A program made the position numbers and the translations under genes. Positions 36,440 to 48,316 of a stretch of 64,000 bases of DNA are shown one piece after another. Position 1 is the stretch's first letter, and each line of letters begins with the position of its first letter. Under the pieces are notes generated by a model. The model saw nothing but the letters and a program-made list of their open reading frames with translations, was not told where the DNA came from and did no database searches. Source of the DNA: Anseranas semipalmata (lineage: Eukaryota; Chordata; Aves; Anseriformes; Anseranatidae). Where the stretch lies: assembly GCA_013399115.1 (NCBI GenBank), contig VXAA01003837.1:775452-839451 (forward strand). The letters run 5' to 3'.

Positions 36440-36740
36440 AAACACTGGATATGTCTGTTTATGGATCTAATAAATTATGTTGGAATTGTGCGGTTATAAA
36501 TCCAGGCTGTCCAGTAAACCCAACAACTAATTTGTCAGTCGCTCATCTAGCAATCTGACTCTCTGTTGCAATTGCTCACCATGCAGATAACAAGGTGCCT
36601 TACAAATCTCTTGGTTAAATGTCATTTGTTTCAGTGCCATAACATGCTATGGATCATTGCTCACACACAGTAACCCAATTATATTAACCTGTGCAGCAAT
36701 ACGGTGTAATGACATGACATTAATGCGAGCACTTCAGAGG
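36440..36740. promoter_or_regulatory. Candidate conserved non-coding element
   Basis: Unique AT-rich block with retained CpG (GTGCGG near 36488, GTCGCTC near 36538, ATACGGTG near 36699, ATGCGAGC near 36723) and factor-like words CTAATAAATTATG near 36467, GCAATTGCTC near 36568 and CCCAATTATATTAACC near 36674. No protein-like frame. Composition matches the better CNE candidates in the window. Confidence 0.37.
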
Positions 36741-39189
36741 TTTCCGACAATTTGGTCTTTCCTCCAAAGGTTTTTTTTCTCCTTGAGCATCTTTCTCCTT
36801 CTTTCCTCCCTCCCCCAGTGCTTAGAGGCAAGGCGAGATATCTCCCCAAACAAATGTAAAATCATCATAATTTCCCAAATAACTGAATTTTGCTCACAGC
36901 TTGGAAAGTGTGATTGAGCCATGTTACTTTTTGGAATCTCTCCAGATCATAAGTACTGCTGTTCCTTAGGCTCTAACATCTCTTTGACATTTTTATAAGA
37001 ATATCTTTTAAATACAAACCTCTACATTTGTCAGTATTGATCATGTGATCCTACAGTAGCGGGGGAAGACAGCACTTTTAAAACACACACAGGGAACAAA
37101 ACCAAGTCTACTGCAAGATGAAACTGTTAATATTTTCCAGCATTGGAAAGAAAGCTGGCTAAATATGCTAGCAAGTTGCTTGGCTGATTTGCCTTCTGTT
37201 TGCATTGCTGCAATAGGCACTGAATAACCAAATAGAGACAAGAAGATAAATCTGAGAAAATCATATCATTCAGGCACCTAGATGTCTGAGTGAATTGCAT
37301 AGAGGTGGTTAAGGAGGTTATTTTATAATAATGAAGGGAGGGGATTTTTCGATTGTTTGTTTGTTTGTTTTGAATAAAAGACAAACAGATTTTAAAGTAT
37401 TGCTGAAAATCCCCTTTATCTTATTTTTGAGAGAAAAAGAGAAGACTGCCTTGTTTTACTGGCTGTCACAGAAAAAGTCTCCCTAGTGCTATGGAGAGGG
37501 TGCAGCAGGGTAAGCAGGCAGTTCAGAGAGGGCTGTGGGTCCGATGGAAGGAGGTGAAGGATTTACTGCTCTGTTTCCTGGTGGTAGCTGTTTCCCATCG
37601 TTAGTCTGGGGGTGGGTGGGTCAGATTCTGATCCTTCGGTAATGCTTTTTTCCCCAAGCAAAGGTGACACAAGGGGAGTAATGTGTCCAAAGTCTGTACT
37701 CAGAATATGCCCCTGTGTTTCTGTGTATTTATGGCTTTTTCGGCTTCTGCAGAGAAGGCAAGTAACCCTATCGTAAGCATCAGGCTAAACTTGCTGATAT
37801 CAGCTAAACTGAGCCTCTTCTTGTAGGAAGAGTTTTGGTAAGTAAAGAAATAAAGAGACTCATCTATGACAAATCTTACCTGACACAAACATATTTTGAT
37901 CAGCCCGACACCATCTAGAACAAGCGCATCTAAATATTATGAAGAAATATGTGGTGATCAGCTCCAAATACATGGCCTGTAATGTATACTTGCTAAATTC
38001 TTTCCATTGTGCTGTTAAATGCATCCAGCTGTCCATAAGTTAAAGTTAAATATACTATACTATAAAACTGAACTGAGAGTGGAAACTATTAAAATAAACC
38101 CAGCTATTTCCCTGTTCCCCCTCTCCCTCCCAGTCAAGTATATTTTAGTTGGGGAAGGAGGAGAGTTATAACAACAATTATTTGATGTGGTGCATGGCAA
38201 TGGCAGGGGGAGAGGAGAGGGCAAGCAAGGACCGGGAGCAGCCCCATCTGTTTTGCAAGAAGAAATGGGGGGAATATTTTGGGTGACCTTGCGGGGGGAC
38301 AAAGGATCCTTGTGAGAAGCAAGCAAAACCCTGCCTGGCTGGGTTTGCCATAAAAAGATGTAAGGGAAAGGCAGGAAGGGGTTGATGTTGTCATGGATGA
38401 AAGGGGAGGATTTGGAGAACTGTGAAAATTTATCTCACAAAGGGATGAATTTTTTTTTTTTTTCTTTAAAAAGAACTTTCAGGTCAACTAGCTGCAAACT
38501 AGCTTTTTCTGACTTCTTCCCATTTTTCTATGGTAGTGAGGCTTGTGTTGTCTGTCTGTCTGTCTGACATGCAATTTCCACATTTTTTTTTCAAAATCAA
38601 CAAAAGACAGGTACCAAACACAGTGCTCCTGCTGAAGGGAGTATACCATTGGGACATTTGCCCAGCCAACAAGGCAAAGGATGCAAGGCTGGCTTCACTG
38701 CAGATCAAGTCAAAAGCCACTATTGCACCTTCTGTTGTCTCTGTTTTGCTTAAAGCAATGCCCACGCAGCGCAGGGAAGCATCTCCTGGGCTCTGGCCCT
38801 GCAGAGGCAGGGGAGTCCCCAGCCTGCAGAGGTCCCTGGCTGTCAGAGGATAAGCCCTGCTCCCCAAGGCAGCCCCCCTCTTCCCAGGCTCTCTGTTGGA
38901 CACCATCACTTCATTTCATGGTAAATTTGCCAGATGTTTAATTATGCATGATCACGTTGGCCAACATGCTCATTTAGAAATACACAGGAAAATAAACCTG
39001 GACAGCAGAGAGGGAAAATATGGTTGCAAGCAACAAAATGAACGGGTGGCACAGCCCTTACAGCTTTTTTCCCTTCCTGTATGTAAGCATGTGTTTACAG
39101 ATGAAGGTTCATATTTAAATACCCTGGCTGAACAAGTGCAAATCAGTTTTGTCCTGCAGTACCTCTCAGTAAGTAACAAACATTAAACT
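36741..39189. other. No recognisable gene; several simple tracts
   Basis: Simple repeats include a T run near 36771-36778, a TTTG tract at about 37354-37370, a T-rich run at 38450-38463 and (TCTG)n at about 38549-38566. The minus-strand frame 38499-38909 (136 codons) overlaps a plus-strand frame and has no recognised domain. No mobile element is recognised. Confidence 0.57.
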
Positions 39190-39205
39190 AAAAAAAAAAA
39201 AAAAA
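39190..39205. repeat. Poly(A) tract, 16 A
   Basis: Simple A run. No gene-derived sequence is recognisable on its left, so it is not evidence of a retrocopy. Confidence 0.93.
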
Positions 39206-42138
39206 GCCATTTCACCATCACTTTTATAACACACTAGATGCTGCTCTGTGTTGTTTGAGCTTGATGCCACTGTAGTGTGATGCAAACACTGGCTGCATCA
39301 TACTGAACAAGTATATCAGATGCAGAGAGAGTGTCGGTACACCATCAGACACATGCACATATAGATCTTGGCTAAAATAATGGATTTCCGAAAATATTCC
39401 GACTATTCAAGGCACTTTGGGAACCTCTTTTTCAGGAAGAGATTTAACTACTAGGGTACTAAATCTCACCTGCTGGTTACAAGATTGAGGTCCATGCTTT
39501 GGGATCATGTAGTGAAATTTCAGAAGCCCTTTGTTCCACAGGAGCCCACTGCTACCCAGGGATCAGCTTTCACCAATATCTGTGACCATACGAAAAGCCA
39601 AGCTGGAAGCGAGCACATTAGGCCGGAGTTGGAGAGCCCTGGGCTGCATCTGGCTGTCCTGCATGTGTGCCCACTGCACACCCATCTGTCCTCACACACA
39701 CAAAACAGAGCAAAAGTAACCAAGCAGATTGAAAGAAATGCAGCAAAGAAAGTAAATAAATAACTCAAAGGGAAGCGATTATGGGCAATGGATCATTGCA
39801 GTTGCAATGCTGAGAGATAGGTCACCGTGGCACAAGTTTACCTGAGTATACAGGCTTTTGGCAACTGGAATGGGTAAAGCAGGGTGTAGCTCTCACCAGA
39901 AAGTAGCTTGTTAACCAGGCCAGTTAGTGACTGCTGTCATATCTGCAAATGAGAGCATTTAGTCCTTGAAATCAGGCTCCATACATCCCATATTTTTCGA
40001 ACCTTGCAGATTAAAAAATAAAAATAATAATAATAAAAAAAATCAGATGCAGAAATGGAGTTTTGCTCTGTTCTCATGGAATCACTTGAATTTCTTTGTT
40101 TGTTTGTTTCCTTTTGTTTTGGTCACAAAATTCCAGAACTGTTTTTCTGAATGTGAACTTCTGCAAAAAATATATATACTATCTATAAACAAGATTAAGC
40201 ATCATGAGGGCGTCCATCCCAACAGCTATTTTCATATCATAAACAGACCACGAGTGAAGGCAATGTTCTTCACTTCTAAGGAGGATGAAAATAATTTCTG
40301 GGCTGGCTGTCAGTAGGGCAAGAAGCAGCAGGTTTAAAATACAACAGGATTTAGATGAAACACAAAGAGCAAGAACTGAGTGCTTCGTACAGTGCAGCCG
40401 GGCTCACATCTTAGGTAGTTGTTCACGCACAGGATGCATGTGCTGCTGCTCCCTGCTCTGTTGATGTCTGTCAGCAGCAAGGTGTTCTGCCAGCACCGTG
40501 AACTAATCCACTTAGTCCCCAGTTATTTAATGCTGTGCAAGTATCTTGTTGCTGTTTGTCCCCTGACAGCCCAGGCAGCAGCAATACAACATATCTGAAC
40601 CCTTAAGCATGCCTGCCTGGCGGCTCGCTATCGAATGCAGCCCAGCGCTGCAAAGGTCAGGGCCTCTGAGGGTGTCAGTGACAAGGAGGAGCCCATAGAG
40701 GAACTTTCTGGGGTGACGGATAAATCAGCTGCCTGTACGCATGAACATATGGGCACAGAAAGCAACTCAGTTGTTGAGATTTTGCCAAAAAGGAAGGGAA
40801 GGTGGAGGGAGATATTTCTGATATGAGATGTCCACCATATATCATTGGCACTTTGCTTTGGCATTTTTTAAAATAGATATCCCTCTGTCACACTTACGTA
40901 TTTGGGATGCACAGGAATAGCAAAATCAAGTCATGTTAAAATGTCCTGGGATCACACCAGCAATAGCATTCGTAGCTCAGATGGCCTCAAATCCTTCTCT
41001 CATGTCATACACTTGAGATGGGAGTGCAATGCGCTGCTTGCCAAGTGTCAGCTTTCAGGAGTATTTGGTATCAGTCTACAACTATCAGAAGGCAAATTAA
41101 AGGTGAACTAGACTAATCTGTGCAGTGGAGAGTGTAAATGTGTGAGATAAGAGGGCTTTGACTCCAGTCCAAGTTGCTGCCTCTCTCTCCTTCTTCTCTG
41201 CTTTAGGAAGGCAAAAAAAAAGCTTTCAAAAGGCATTTCTATTACTATCATGTAATTAGCTCTAATTTTTCCTCCTCTTACCCACTGATTCCCCTGCACT
41301 CTTCATTTGACTTTTTCCATTAGGAAAGACCTTTGTTTTAAAATAAACAAATGCACTTTGCACTTGCAGAGCTGGTTTGGATCCAGTGATCTCCAACAGC
41401 TTCATGGACAGGCTTTCAGCACCCTAGGGAGACAAGAAATGCACTGCTTTCCAGCCCCAGCCACCTACCTCCAGGTGAACCCTCATAGCTTTCCACCCCA
41501 GGTAGCCACTGGCACCTGGGAACTGAGAATTTAGCTTTCTGGCTTTGAAGCATTTTACTCTTGGCTTGCTCAGCAGGGCTGGGGACCGGGGATCTGGGGT
41601 TTTGCTGCACTGAGACGCGGAGCAATGTGTGCCCTCGCCGTGCAGCAGCTCAGTGGCAGTCTGGAGGTGTCCCCAGCTCCTCCACAACTGCTCTCTGCTG
41701 TCCCCGCTGGGACATGGCCCCTTTATATCTCCCAGCCACCCACATCAGATGCAGGAAGAGCAAATAGTGCCCCTGCCATCCGTGTTGGGCTGGGGTTTTC
41801 GAAGGCCTATGAAGAAGTTTGGTGACCGATTCCCACTGAAAATACGCAGCAGCTGGACATCTAATGCTCTCCGGCTCTGCTGGCTGCCTCTTCCCCTGCA
41901 GGATTAATGGCCGTACTTCCATTCTTTCCCTTCTCCAGCTTGATGCAATGGTTTTATAAAGCTGCAAGAGCCCACCCCATTGCAATCTTTCACCAGCTTT
42001 GAAACACTTTTTGGTTCAGGTCTTGCAGCATTTACTAGAATTAAGTAATTTGACAGAATGAGGACCGTTGGCCTTTGCTCAGCCAGGAGGTAAATAAAAG
42101 CCTGGCTCCCTTTTCTTTGCTAAGAGCAAAATGATGTA
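39206..42138. other. No recognisable gene
   Basis: Unique sequence with short simple tracts (AATAATAATAATA at about 40023-40036, TTTG at about 40097-40112). About 41400-41900 is GC-richer and stop-poor, giving many overlapping short frames on both strands. No domain or repeat family is recognised. Confidence 0.57.
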
Positions 42139-42152
42139 CTGACAGAGGGCGC
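42139..42152 (+). promoter_or_regulatory. CTCF-like motif
   Basis: CTGACAGAGGGCGC matches 11 of 14 positions of the CTCF core consensus CCASYAGRGGGCRS by eye, with the right-hand core CAGAGGGCGC fully intact. The mismatches are all in the weaker left part. CTCF is a chromatin insulator and loop-anchor protein. Binding is not shown here, only the motif. Plus orientation. Confidence 0.35.
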
Positions 42153-42406
42153 GATGAGTGTTCACCTCCAATCACCCCTCCTGTTAGTCATTTCCCTCGA
42201 AACGACGGGATTCCCCTGCTCATTTGCCTCTGCTAAGGACACGACCTGGGAGGTGTGTGGGGACAGCAGAGCAGAGTGCGGTGATAGAAGTGGCAGGAGG
42301 GCCACGGGCCATTCACACCCAGCTCATTGGGGTTTTGGAAAGGTGTGTAATGAATACTGTTTTTTCCCCAGCCTGCCACTGCCCTTCAGATGACCTTGGA
42401 ACAAAT

Positions 42407-42516
42407 CTATACCTATACCTATTCCTATTCCTATTCCTATTCCTATTCCTATTCCTATTCCTATTCCTATACCGGCACCTATACCGGCACCTGTACCTAT
42501 ACCGGCACCTACACCA
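42407..42516. repeat. Hexamer tandem array with a 12-mer higher-order unit
   Basis: About 18 consecutive 6-bp units. The left part is CTATAC twice and then about eight CTATTC units. The right part alternates CTATAC with CGGCAC (three CGGCAC units) and ends in degenerate CTACAC, CAATAT. The hexamer phase is kept throughout, so the array grew by unit duplication followed by a second, 12-bp duplication. Because the period is a multiple of three and only one of six frames meets a stop in the CTATTC unit, several long artefactual frames (Tyr-Ser, Leu-Phe, Ile-Gly and Arg-Asn repeats) run through it. I do not regard these as proteins. Confidence 0.93.
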
Positions 42517-45500
42517 ATATCTGCATGCCCCATTTCTCTTCCCATTCCCTCCAGGAGTGTCCATTTTATCTAACTGTTAATTTGAATGCTCTACCTACAG
42601 GCTGAATCTCTGCCATTTGAAAAACAAGGTGAGGCCAGAGGCCAAGCTGCAGGGTGATATTTTGGGATGGTTGCGGAGAAGCCCTGCAGACTTGTTGCCC
42701 ATCTGTAACTAAATACTTTCAGGCTAGATTTCGGGGGAGCCCATGTGATGGCTGTAAGCAGCCTGAGATACCCCACGTCCACCCTGCTGAGCTCCGTGCC
42801 TTGCAGAATCCGGACACTTACAAGATGTATTTTTGCGAGTGTAACTTATGATGCCTTGGTGGAGGTCAACATTTGTAAGGAGATGAAACCTCTGATGTAC
42901 TTAACTCGGCAGGCAGACTGCCACTGCATACTGACAAAGCATTTATAGCAAAGATTAAGGTTTCGCTACTCTTTAATTAGGGAACCAAGGAGAATTACAG
43001 GTCTATCTGACTGCCTCCAGCAGCTCTGTAAGGGAGCCCTTGCTTGTCTCTGAGGCAGGAACCATTTACAGCCATTTCACTGGATTTTGCCCTAAATGTA
43101 GATTCAGAAGTTAGTCCCAAAACAACTATTAAAGATCTGTTAATGACAATAGATAAATGAAGAAATAAAGAGATGCATATGAGCCATTTCTTCCTGCAAT
43201 GGTGCTATCCAGAGAGAACTTTCTCCCTCCATGAACATTTATCTTGCATTTGAGGCTCACTGGCCAGCTCCCCAGCTATCAGGCTGATTTGCTGCCCTGC
43301 CTTCAGCAAAGCTGCACCAAGCACCACCGGCTCCAGACAAAGCTGTTAGCAGAGCACACTCAGCAGCTTCCACACTTCTTCGATATTCAGATGCTCAAAG
43401 CAACTATCAAAACCACTGGTTTATAGCTGTCTTGTGACTGAATTCCAAACCCTTTTTTTATCCTGTACGAAGTCACTTTTCTGTCTTTTAAACAGGAAGT
43501 CATCTCTGCAAAGCCCCATTCTTGCTTCCTGTAAAGGGACCAAGAGGGAAGGAAAGGAAGATGCTGCCACTTCAAAAAAATAAAATAAAATAAAAATTAA
43601 AAAAAAAAAAAATCCCAAACTGCTCCATTTGCCTGGGGAGCAGATTCCTGCTGTCCTCCTACACAAGCTGCCTGCCCTTGACGGATTGATTTTATTTATC
43701 TATTTATTTTGTGGGTGCTTTTGCAGAAATCCAAAGGGAAGTGAGCTACAGAAAGAAATGCTGTCACTGGAAAGTTAGTCATTAACAGCCAAGTGTCTCC
43801 CTGACAAGACAGAGATGCTGCAGCCTCTCTGAAGTTTGCATGTCATTACGGCAGGATGTTGTGATGTGACAGACACAGGGATTTAAGACAAATCTCTTCC
43901 CTGCCCAGGGTCCCCTCTGCTTCTGCAGTGTTTATACGGGATCACTGAGCTATATCAAGTATTTAGTATCAAATGCATGCGGTACTATCCATGTGTATCA
44001 CCCGTCAAGAAAAATTAAGTTTGCACTGCACAGCAGCACAGAAATACTCCCAGGGCAAAGCAGGACTTCCCTGACAGAGATCTTTCTTTCTATTCCCTCA
44101 CTCTTCTCATTAAAGCTGTAGGTGGCTGATGGAAATGGCTTACTGAGCACAGATACGAATGAGCTGATGTGCTGCAGGAATTCACCCTACTACAGTTCTA
44201 GATAGACCAGCGATGTGATGGCACCTTGAAAGTGCTTAAACCACTTTGCTGAATCAGAATTAGATTTAAAACCTAGCTGATCTGGAACATAATGTCCATT
44301 ATTTTACAGCATAGCTGCCCCGGAAGGGATAAGCAAAATATCCCATCTCTTTGCCTCCTAAATCCTCATCAGAGTCAGTCACAGCCTCACAATCCGATTT
44401 AACCACCGAGGAGATCTGGGATTTCAGCAGTAAGCAGGTTCCCGACTGCTGACCCTGATGGCACCAGTCAGCAAGCCCCAGATCCACAGAAGGGTTTTGT
44501 GTCACCTGGGGGACAGCTGGGCATCTCCATCTCGCTGTGGGCCTGTCCCACAGCATCACTGCCGTCCTCCACTGACCGTGCTGGGGACACGTAGCGTGGT
44601 GGCGTGGGCAGGGCAGGTGTCAGAAGGTCCCCAGGTTTCTTTCCCAGGGACATCACCCCTGAGCATGGCATTGTCCTTACCAGGAGCACACTGCTCTCTT
44701 GTTTTAAGTGAGCCGGCCAGTACACACGGCATGGGGGGTCCTAAAACAGCCTGGAGAGGACAACTGGGTGATGTCTGAATATTGTGACTGCTCCAGGAGA
44801 AACCAGCAGCATCCTCTTCAGAACTGCAGACCAGACTTGCAGCAGCACCAAAACCAGGAGGGCGGCTCCAGCTGTGGCCTAAGAAATGACCTGGAATCAG
44901 TGACTCTGGTGTGCAAAGACAGGCTACGGAGATCCACGTGGCTCTGGTGGACTCGCATGAGGAGAAGCCGCTCAGTGCAAAGCTGTCTTGCTGCCTGTGT
45001 TTTCATTGCTCAGAGGAGCTGAGTAACAGACTCAGGGACATTTTTCTCAGGGCAGGATCCATTATCTCAAGTAATCTAATCACAACATGTAATGAAACTA
45101 GGCCTAAAGACTAACCAATAATCAATACCAGAATGCACTAATACGTACCACAGACCTAACACACCTGTTTTACATGCTTGATTTCATTTTTCAGTACTGT
45201 TTTCTTATACAGAACACCCAAGTGGAATGACTAACATCACTTCAAAACTCTAGCAACATTAAAAAGCTCCCCTTTTGGTAATATTTCAGTGATGATTCAC
45301 TACAAATAGCTATTAAAACAATTTAAAATGTGGCATTTCAGAGCAGAGCTAAAAGAAAGGAGACCTGAGTTCAAAGACAGAGCTGCTGCTGAGCTGCTGC
45401 TCCCACAATTAGTGCATTTCTTTCCGCAAGCAGTGCATGAGAGAAGCAATTTTGTGAAGAGAAGGACAAGCACTTTGCACTGACAGGAGGTGCAGAGGGA

Positions 45501-46244
45501 GGGGAGGAGGCAGGGAGACTTTGCTGTTTGATGCCCTTAATCCTATTATCTGTAGAGGCATCACAAAGTAGGGTTGCAAGAGCTTCTGGAACAGGAACAG
45601 AAGAAAAGACTGCATTTTCTTCATGCCCTTCCTCGAAAGCTAAAGCTGTCTTTTTTTCTGTGTCATTGTGCCAAGAGCTGCTTACACAGAGAACACGGAT
45701 TGCCTGGCAGTGATGACAAGCTCAGATACATCACTTGTGCAATAGAGACGGACATACAAAACTTTGCTCCTTATCTCATAAGAGATTGATGGCCCTCAGG
45801 TACTAGGACCACAAACCAAAGAAGGGATCCAGATCACACTTTTTCTGTAGTCTGCATATGAAATTTATTTTTCCAGAGTAATTTCATACTTCAAATGAAG
45901 TCCAGTGTTCAGTGGGGGAAACATGGAGCATCTTGGCCCTAAAACTGTTTTTGTACTTTATCAGAGGGAAGAGCTCTTCTTTTGTTCCACATTTGTACTC
46001 TACCTCAAGCAGAACAAGTTCCTTAGACATGATTGCAAGCTGGTGGCTACAAATGTAATGCTAAAAAATTAAAATGCACTTGTCAAGGCAAAGAAAGCTA
46101 TTTGACTGCATATATAATTTTAATCAACACTCCTGGTACACCAAACACTCCAGCCTGCGGTACGAAGGCTCACTGTAAGACAGCAACAGCCATTATCAAT
46201 GCACTTAGCTTGATGTGGCTGGTTCTGGATTCAAACACAGAAAT
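42517..46244. other. No recognisable gene
   Basis: Unique sequence. An A-rich (AAAAT)n-like tract lies at about 43574-43612. A GC-richer stop-poor region around 44460-45020 has overlapping frames on both strands (44458-44778 plus, 106 codons). A weak AT-rich block with CTAATCACAAC and CCAATAATCAAT words lies at about 45070-45130. No gene or mobile element is recognised. Confidence 0.55.
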
Positions 46245-46363
46245 AATCACAGAATCACAGAATCATTTAGGTTGGAAGAGACCTCCAAGATCACCTAGTC
46301 TAACCTATGACCTAACACTACCAAGTCCTCCACTAAACTATATCACTAAGCTCTACATCTAAA
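46245..46363 (-). mobile_element. CR1 LINE, 3' terminal fragment, minus orientation
   Basis: Reverse-complement CR1 3' end. The left edge carries tail repeats AATCACAG, AATCACAG, AATCAT, followed by TTAGGTTGGAAGAGACCTCC and AAGATCACCTAGTC, then the subfamily-specific block ending TCTACATCTAAA. The copy is about 120 bp, strongly 5'-truncated and non-coding. Its internal block (CTAACACTACCAAGTCCTCC) differs from both plus-strand copies, so it marks a third insertion event from another subfamily. It is among the better-preserved copies here and probably the youngest. Confidence 0.93.
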
Positions 46364-46559
46364 ATGGAATAAGCTTCTTTGCTTCAGCCACATAGAAACA
46401 TCCCCCACCCAAAAAGCTACCACCAAACTTGACTCATTTTTTTAAAGAAAAAGGCAATTTTTCACATTTTAATAGCTTTCATTCCATGTCTTAATAAATG
46501 CATGTTTGTTGATTTGTGTAAGCATGATGTAGGATTCTGCAAATGAATGTAATCTGCAA
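46364..46559. other. No recognisable feature
   Basis: Short unique AT-rich interval between the CR1 copy and the next candidate element. Confidence 0.6.
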
Positions 46560-46790
46560 CAAGGGGATAGCTAACCACTAGCTAACACTTTTGAATAATG
46601 AATCCCTACTGTATCAGATGGACGCTATTCATAATAATTCCTTGCTTTTCTCATTTTGTCGTGTACAGTAGCGATTAATCAATTTGTAGTGTTATGTCAC
46701 CCGCAACAAATTGCTAGCACCAAGACAAATTTATTGCTTTATGATAAAAGAACTTGTTTAGGTAGAAATAAATTAAATTTGGGGGTTGTT
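46560..46790. promoter_or_regulatory. Candidate conserved non-coding element with bicoid/OTX-type palindrome
   Basis: Unique AT-rich block with retained CpG (GACGCTATTC at 46621, TTGTCGTG near 46657, GTAGCGATTAATC from 46668, CACCCGCAAC near 46698). GATTAATC at 46673-46680 is a palindrome of two inverted TAATC sites, the binding word of OTX/PITX/bicoid-class homeodomains. AGCTAAC occurs twice near 46569 and 46580. No protein-like frame is present. This is one of the more convincing regulatory candidates, though conservation is untested. Confidence 0.4.
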
Positions 46791-47990
46791 ATTTGAGTTT
46801 GATGTTTACATATATGACCCATGCTGCGCAGGCCAGCAAAGGTAAGGGTATCCAATTATTACTCCAGTGTTTTGAGGATAGTTCAAAGAGATGCAAACGC
46901 AAATGGCATGTTTGTACAGCTAACTAGTCCTTGAAGAGAGCAAGTCCTCCTGGGAGCTCTCTGTAACCTGGATGAGGCTCTCACAAGACTTTGGAAGGAT
47001 TGTCAGGGAACAGAGTTGTGCGCTCAAGGTTTCTTCCATTTTAAGATAGCTTGGTATGCTTTGTTCTGGGGGTGTAGAGGAGAAGCAGCTCTCAGGACCC
47101 CAAACAGTGACATATCTGTAGATCTTCTGAAGATGGTGTTGCTCTGTTGAAAAGGGCTGAGCAGAAAAAGCTTTGCAGGAGAGAGAGGCAGGGAGAGCTC
47201 TGTCCGCCTCGCAATCACTCATGCAGCCATGTGCAGCCTCTGGGGATGCTTCCTGAGGCACTCAGTGGAGATGCCCAGCCTCAAGGGGGCAAAGGCTGAT
47301 GAGCTTCCAGCAATAAGAATGCTCAGCTCACTGCCTTTATTTTATTTTATTATTATTTTCTATTTCCTTCAACATTTAGCAGGCTCTGGTCTCCTGCCCC
47401 CCATAAATCAGCTTACTCTTCCTCACACTTTCTCCTTCCCACTGCCTCAGAAATCACTTTGACTCTTTCTCCTTGGGTTAAGTGCTGCTGTTACTTCTCT
47501 TTCTTTGCTTATTTCTTCCACTCTTCACTTTTTCTCATTTCTTGTATTCCTGACCAGGCATTTTCTGTAGCTCTGGATAATACCTCTCCCCTCCTTGCTG
47601 CTCCCTACTAATGTCCTTGTCAGCCTTCTCCTGAATCATCATTGCACCATCCCAGAAGATGTTTAACTGAGATTACCCCTCGCTGGAACCACAGGGCTGA
47701 GAAAAGCCAAGTGTGTCAAACTATTCCTCCCCCTGCACGCTCTGGTTTGTCAAGGTGACCCCAAAGTCTTGAGAAAGCAGCCCAAGGAGAGGAAAGGAGA
47801 GGAGATATTTCCTCCATTTGTCCCTTTATCTGAGGCATGTGTTCTATATGAGCATTTATCCCATAGACAGCACGTGCAAAGTTCAGACATTAGTGTGGAC
47901 ACGGCCCCAAAAAATGATATACTCCTAAAATTCAGGTAAAGCCTATAATTAAATCTAAGTTTCACCAGGCTTGGAGAGTTCCTCCAAATT
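46791..47990. other. No recognisable feature
   Basis: Unique sequence. The minus-strand frame 46920-47261 (113 codons) is not protein-like. A TTTTA-type tract lies at about 47337-47360, and a long pyrimidine-rich stretch at about 47400-47600. Confidence 0.57.
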
Positions 47991-47999
47991 TTTGCTGGT

Positions 48000-48260
48000 G
48001 TAACTAGTCTCAAACGGTTTTAATGTTAGCCAATGACAGCAAAGTAATGGTCTATTAATTAGCCAGTTTCTATCAACACCCGCAGTGCAATTTTATTACC
48101 CATGACGGCAACCAGCCTTCGATAGCAATCTGCCCTCAGAATCAGGTGAGGGAGCTTTCACGCTTGCTGAATAGTCATCATCTCCAACAGTATCTTATGA
48201 AATCAAATGGTATTTCATAAAGCTTTCCCACCATCAAATATTCCTGAATCAGGAGTTAAA
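48000..48260. promoter_or_regulatory. Candidate conserved non-coding element with MEIS- and homeodomain-type words
   Basis: Contains TGACAG (MEIS/TALE-type) at 48034-48039 and TTAATTAG at 48055-48062. CpG is kept in AACGG, CCCGCAG, CATGACGGC, TTCGATAGC and CACGCTTG. The sequence is unique and lacks protein-like frames. TALE and homeodomain words within 30 bp are a typical developmental enhancer layout. Function is inferred. Confidence 0.4.
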
Positions 48261-48292
48261 GAAGAAAAATCCCATAAGTGCCAAATAAAGTC

Positions 48293-48316
48293 TTTTTTTT
48301 TTTTTTTTTTTTTTTT
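48293..48316. repeat. Poly(T) tract, 24 T
   Basis: The longest homopolymer in the window. Simple repeat. Confidence 0.95.

Noticed and set aside
41404..41423. REST/NRSF-like half-sites (GGACAG and TTTCAGCACC)
   Set aside because: The halves are in reversed order and spacing compared with the canonical 21-bp site, so chance is more likely.
42224..42605. Tyr-Ser, Leu-Phe, Ile-Gly and Arg-Asn repeat 'proteins' on both strands
   Set aside because: All are translations of the same hexamer tandem array in different frames.
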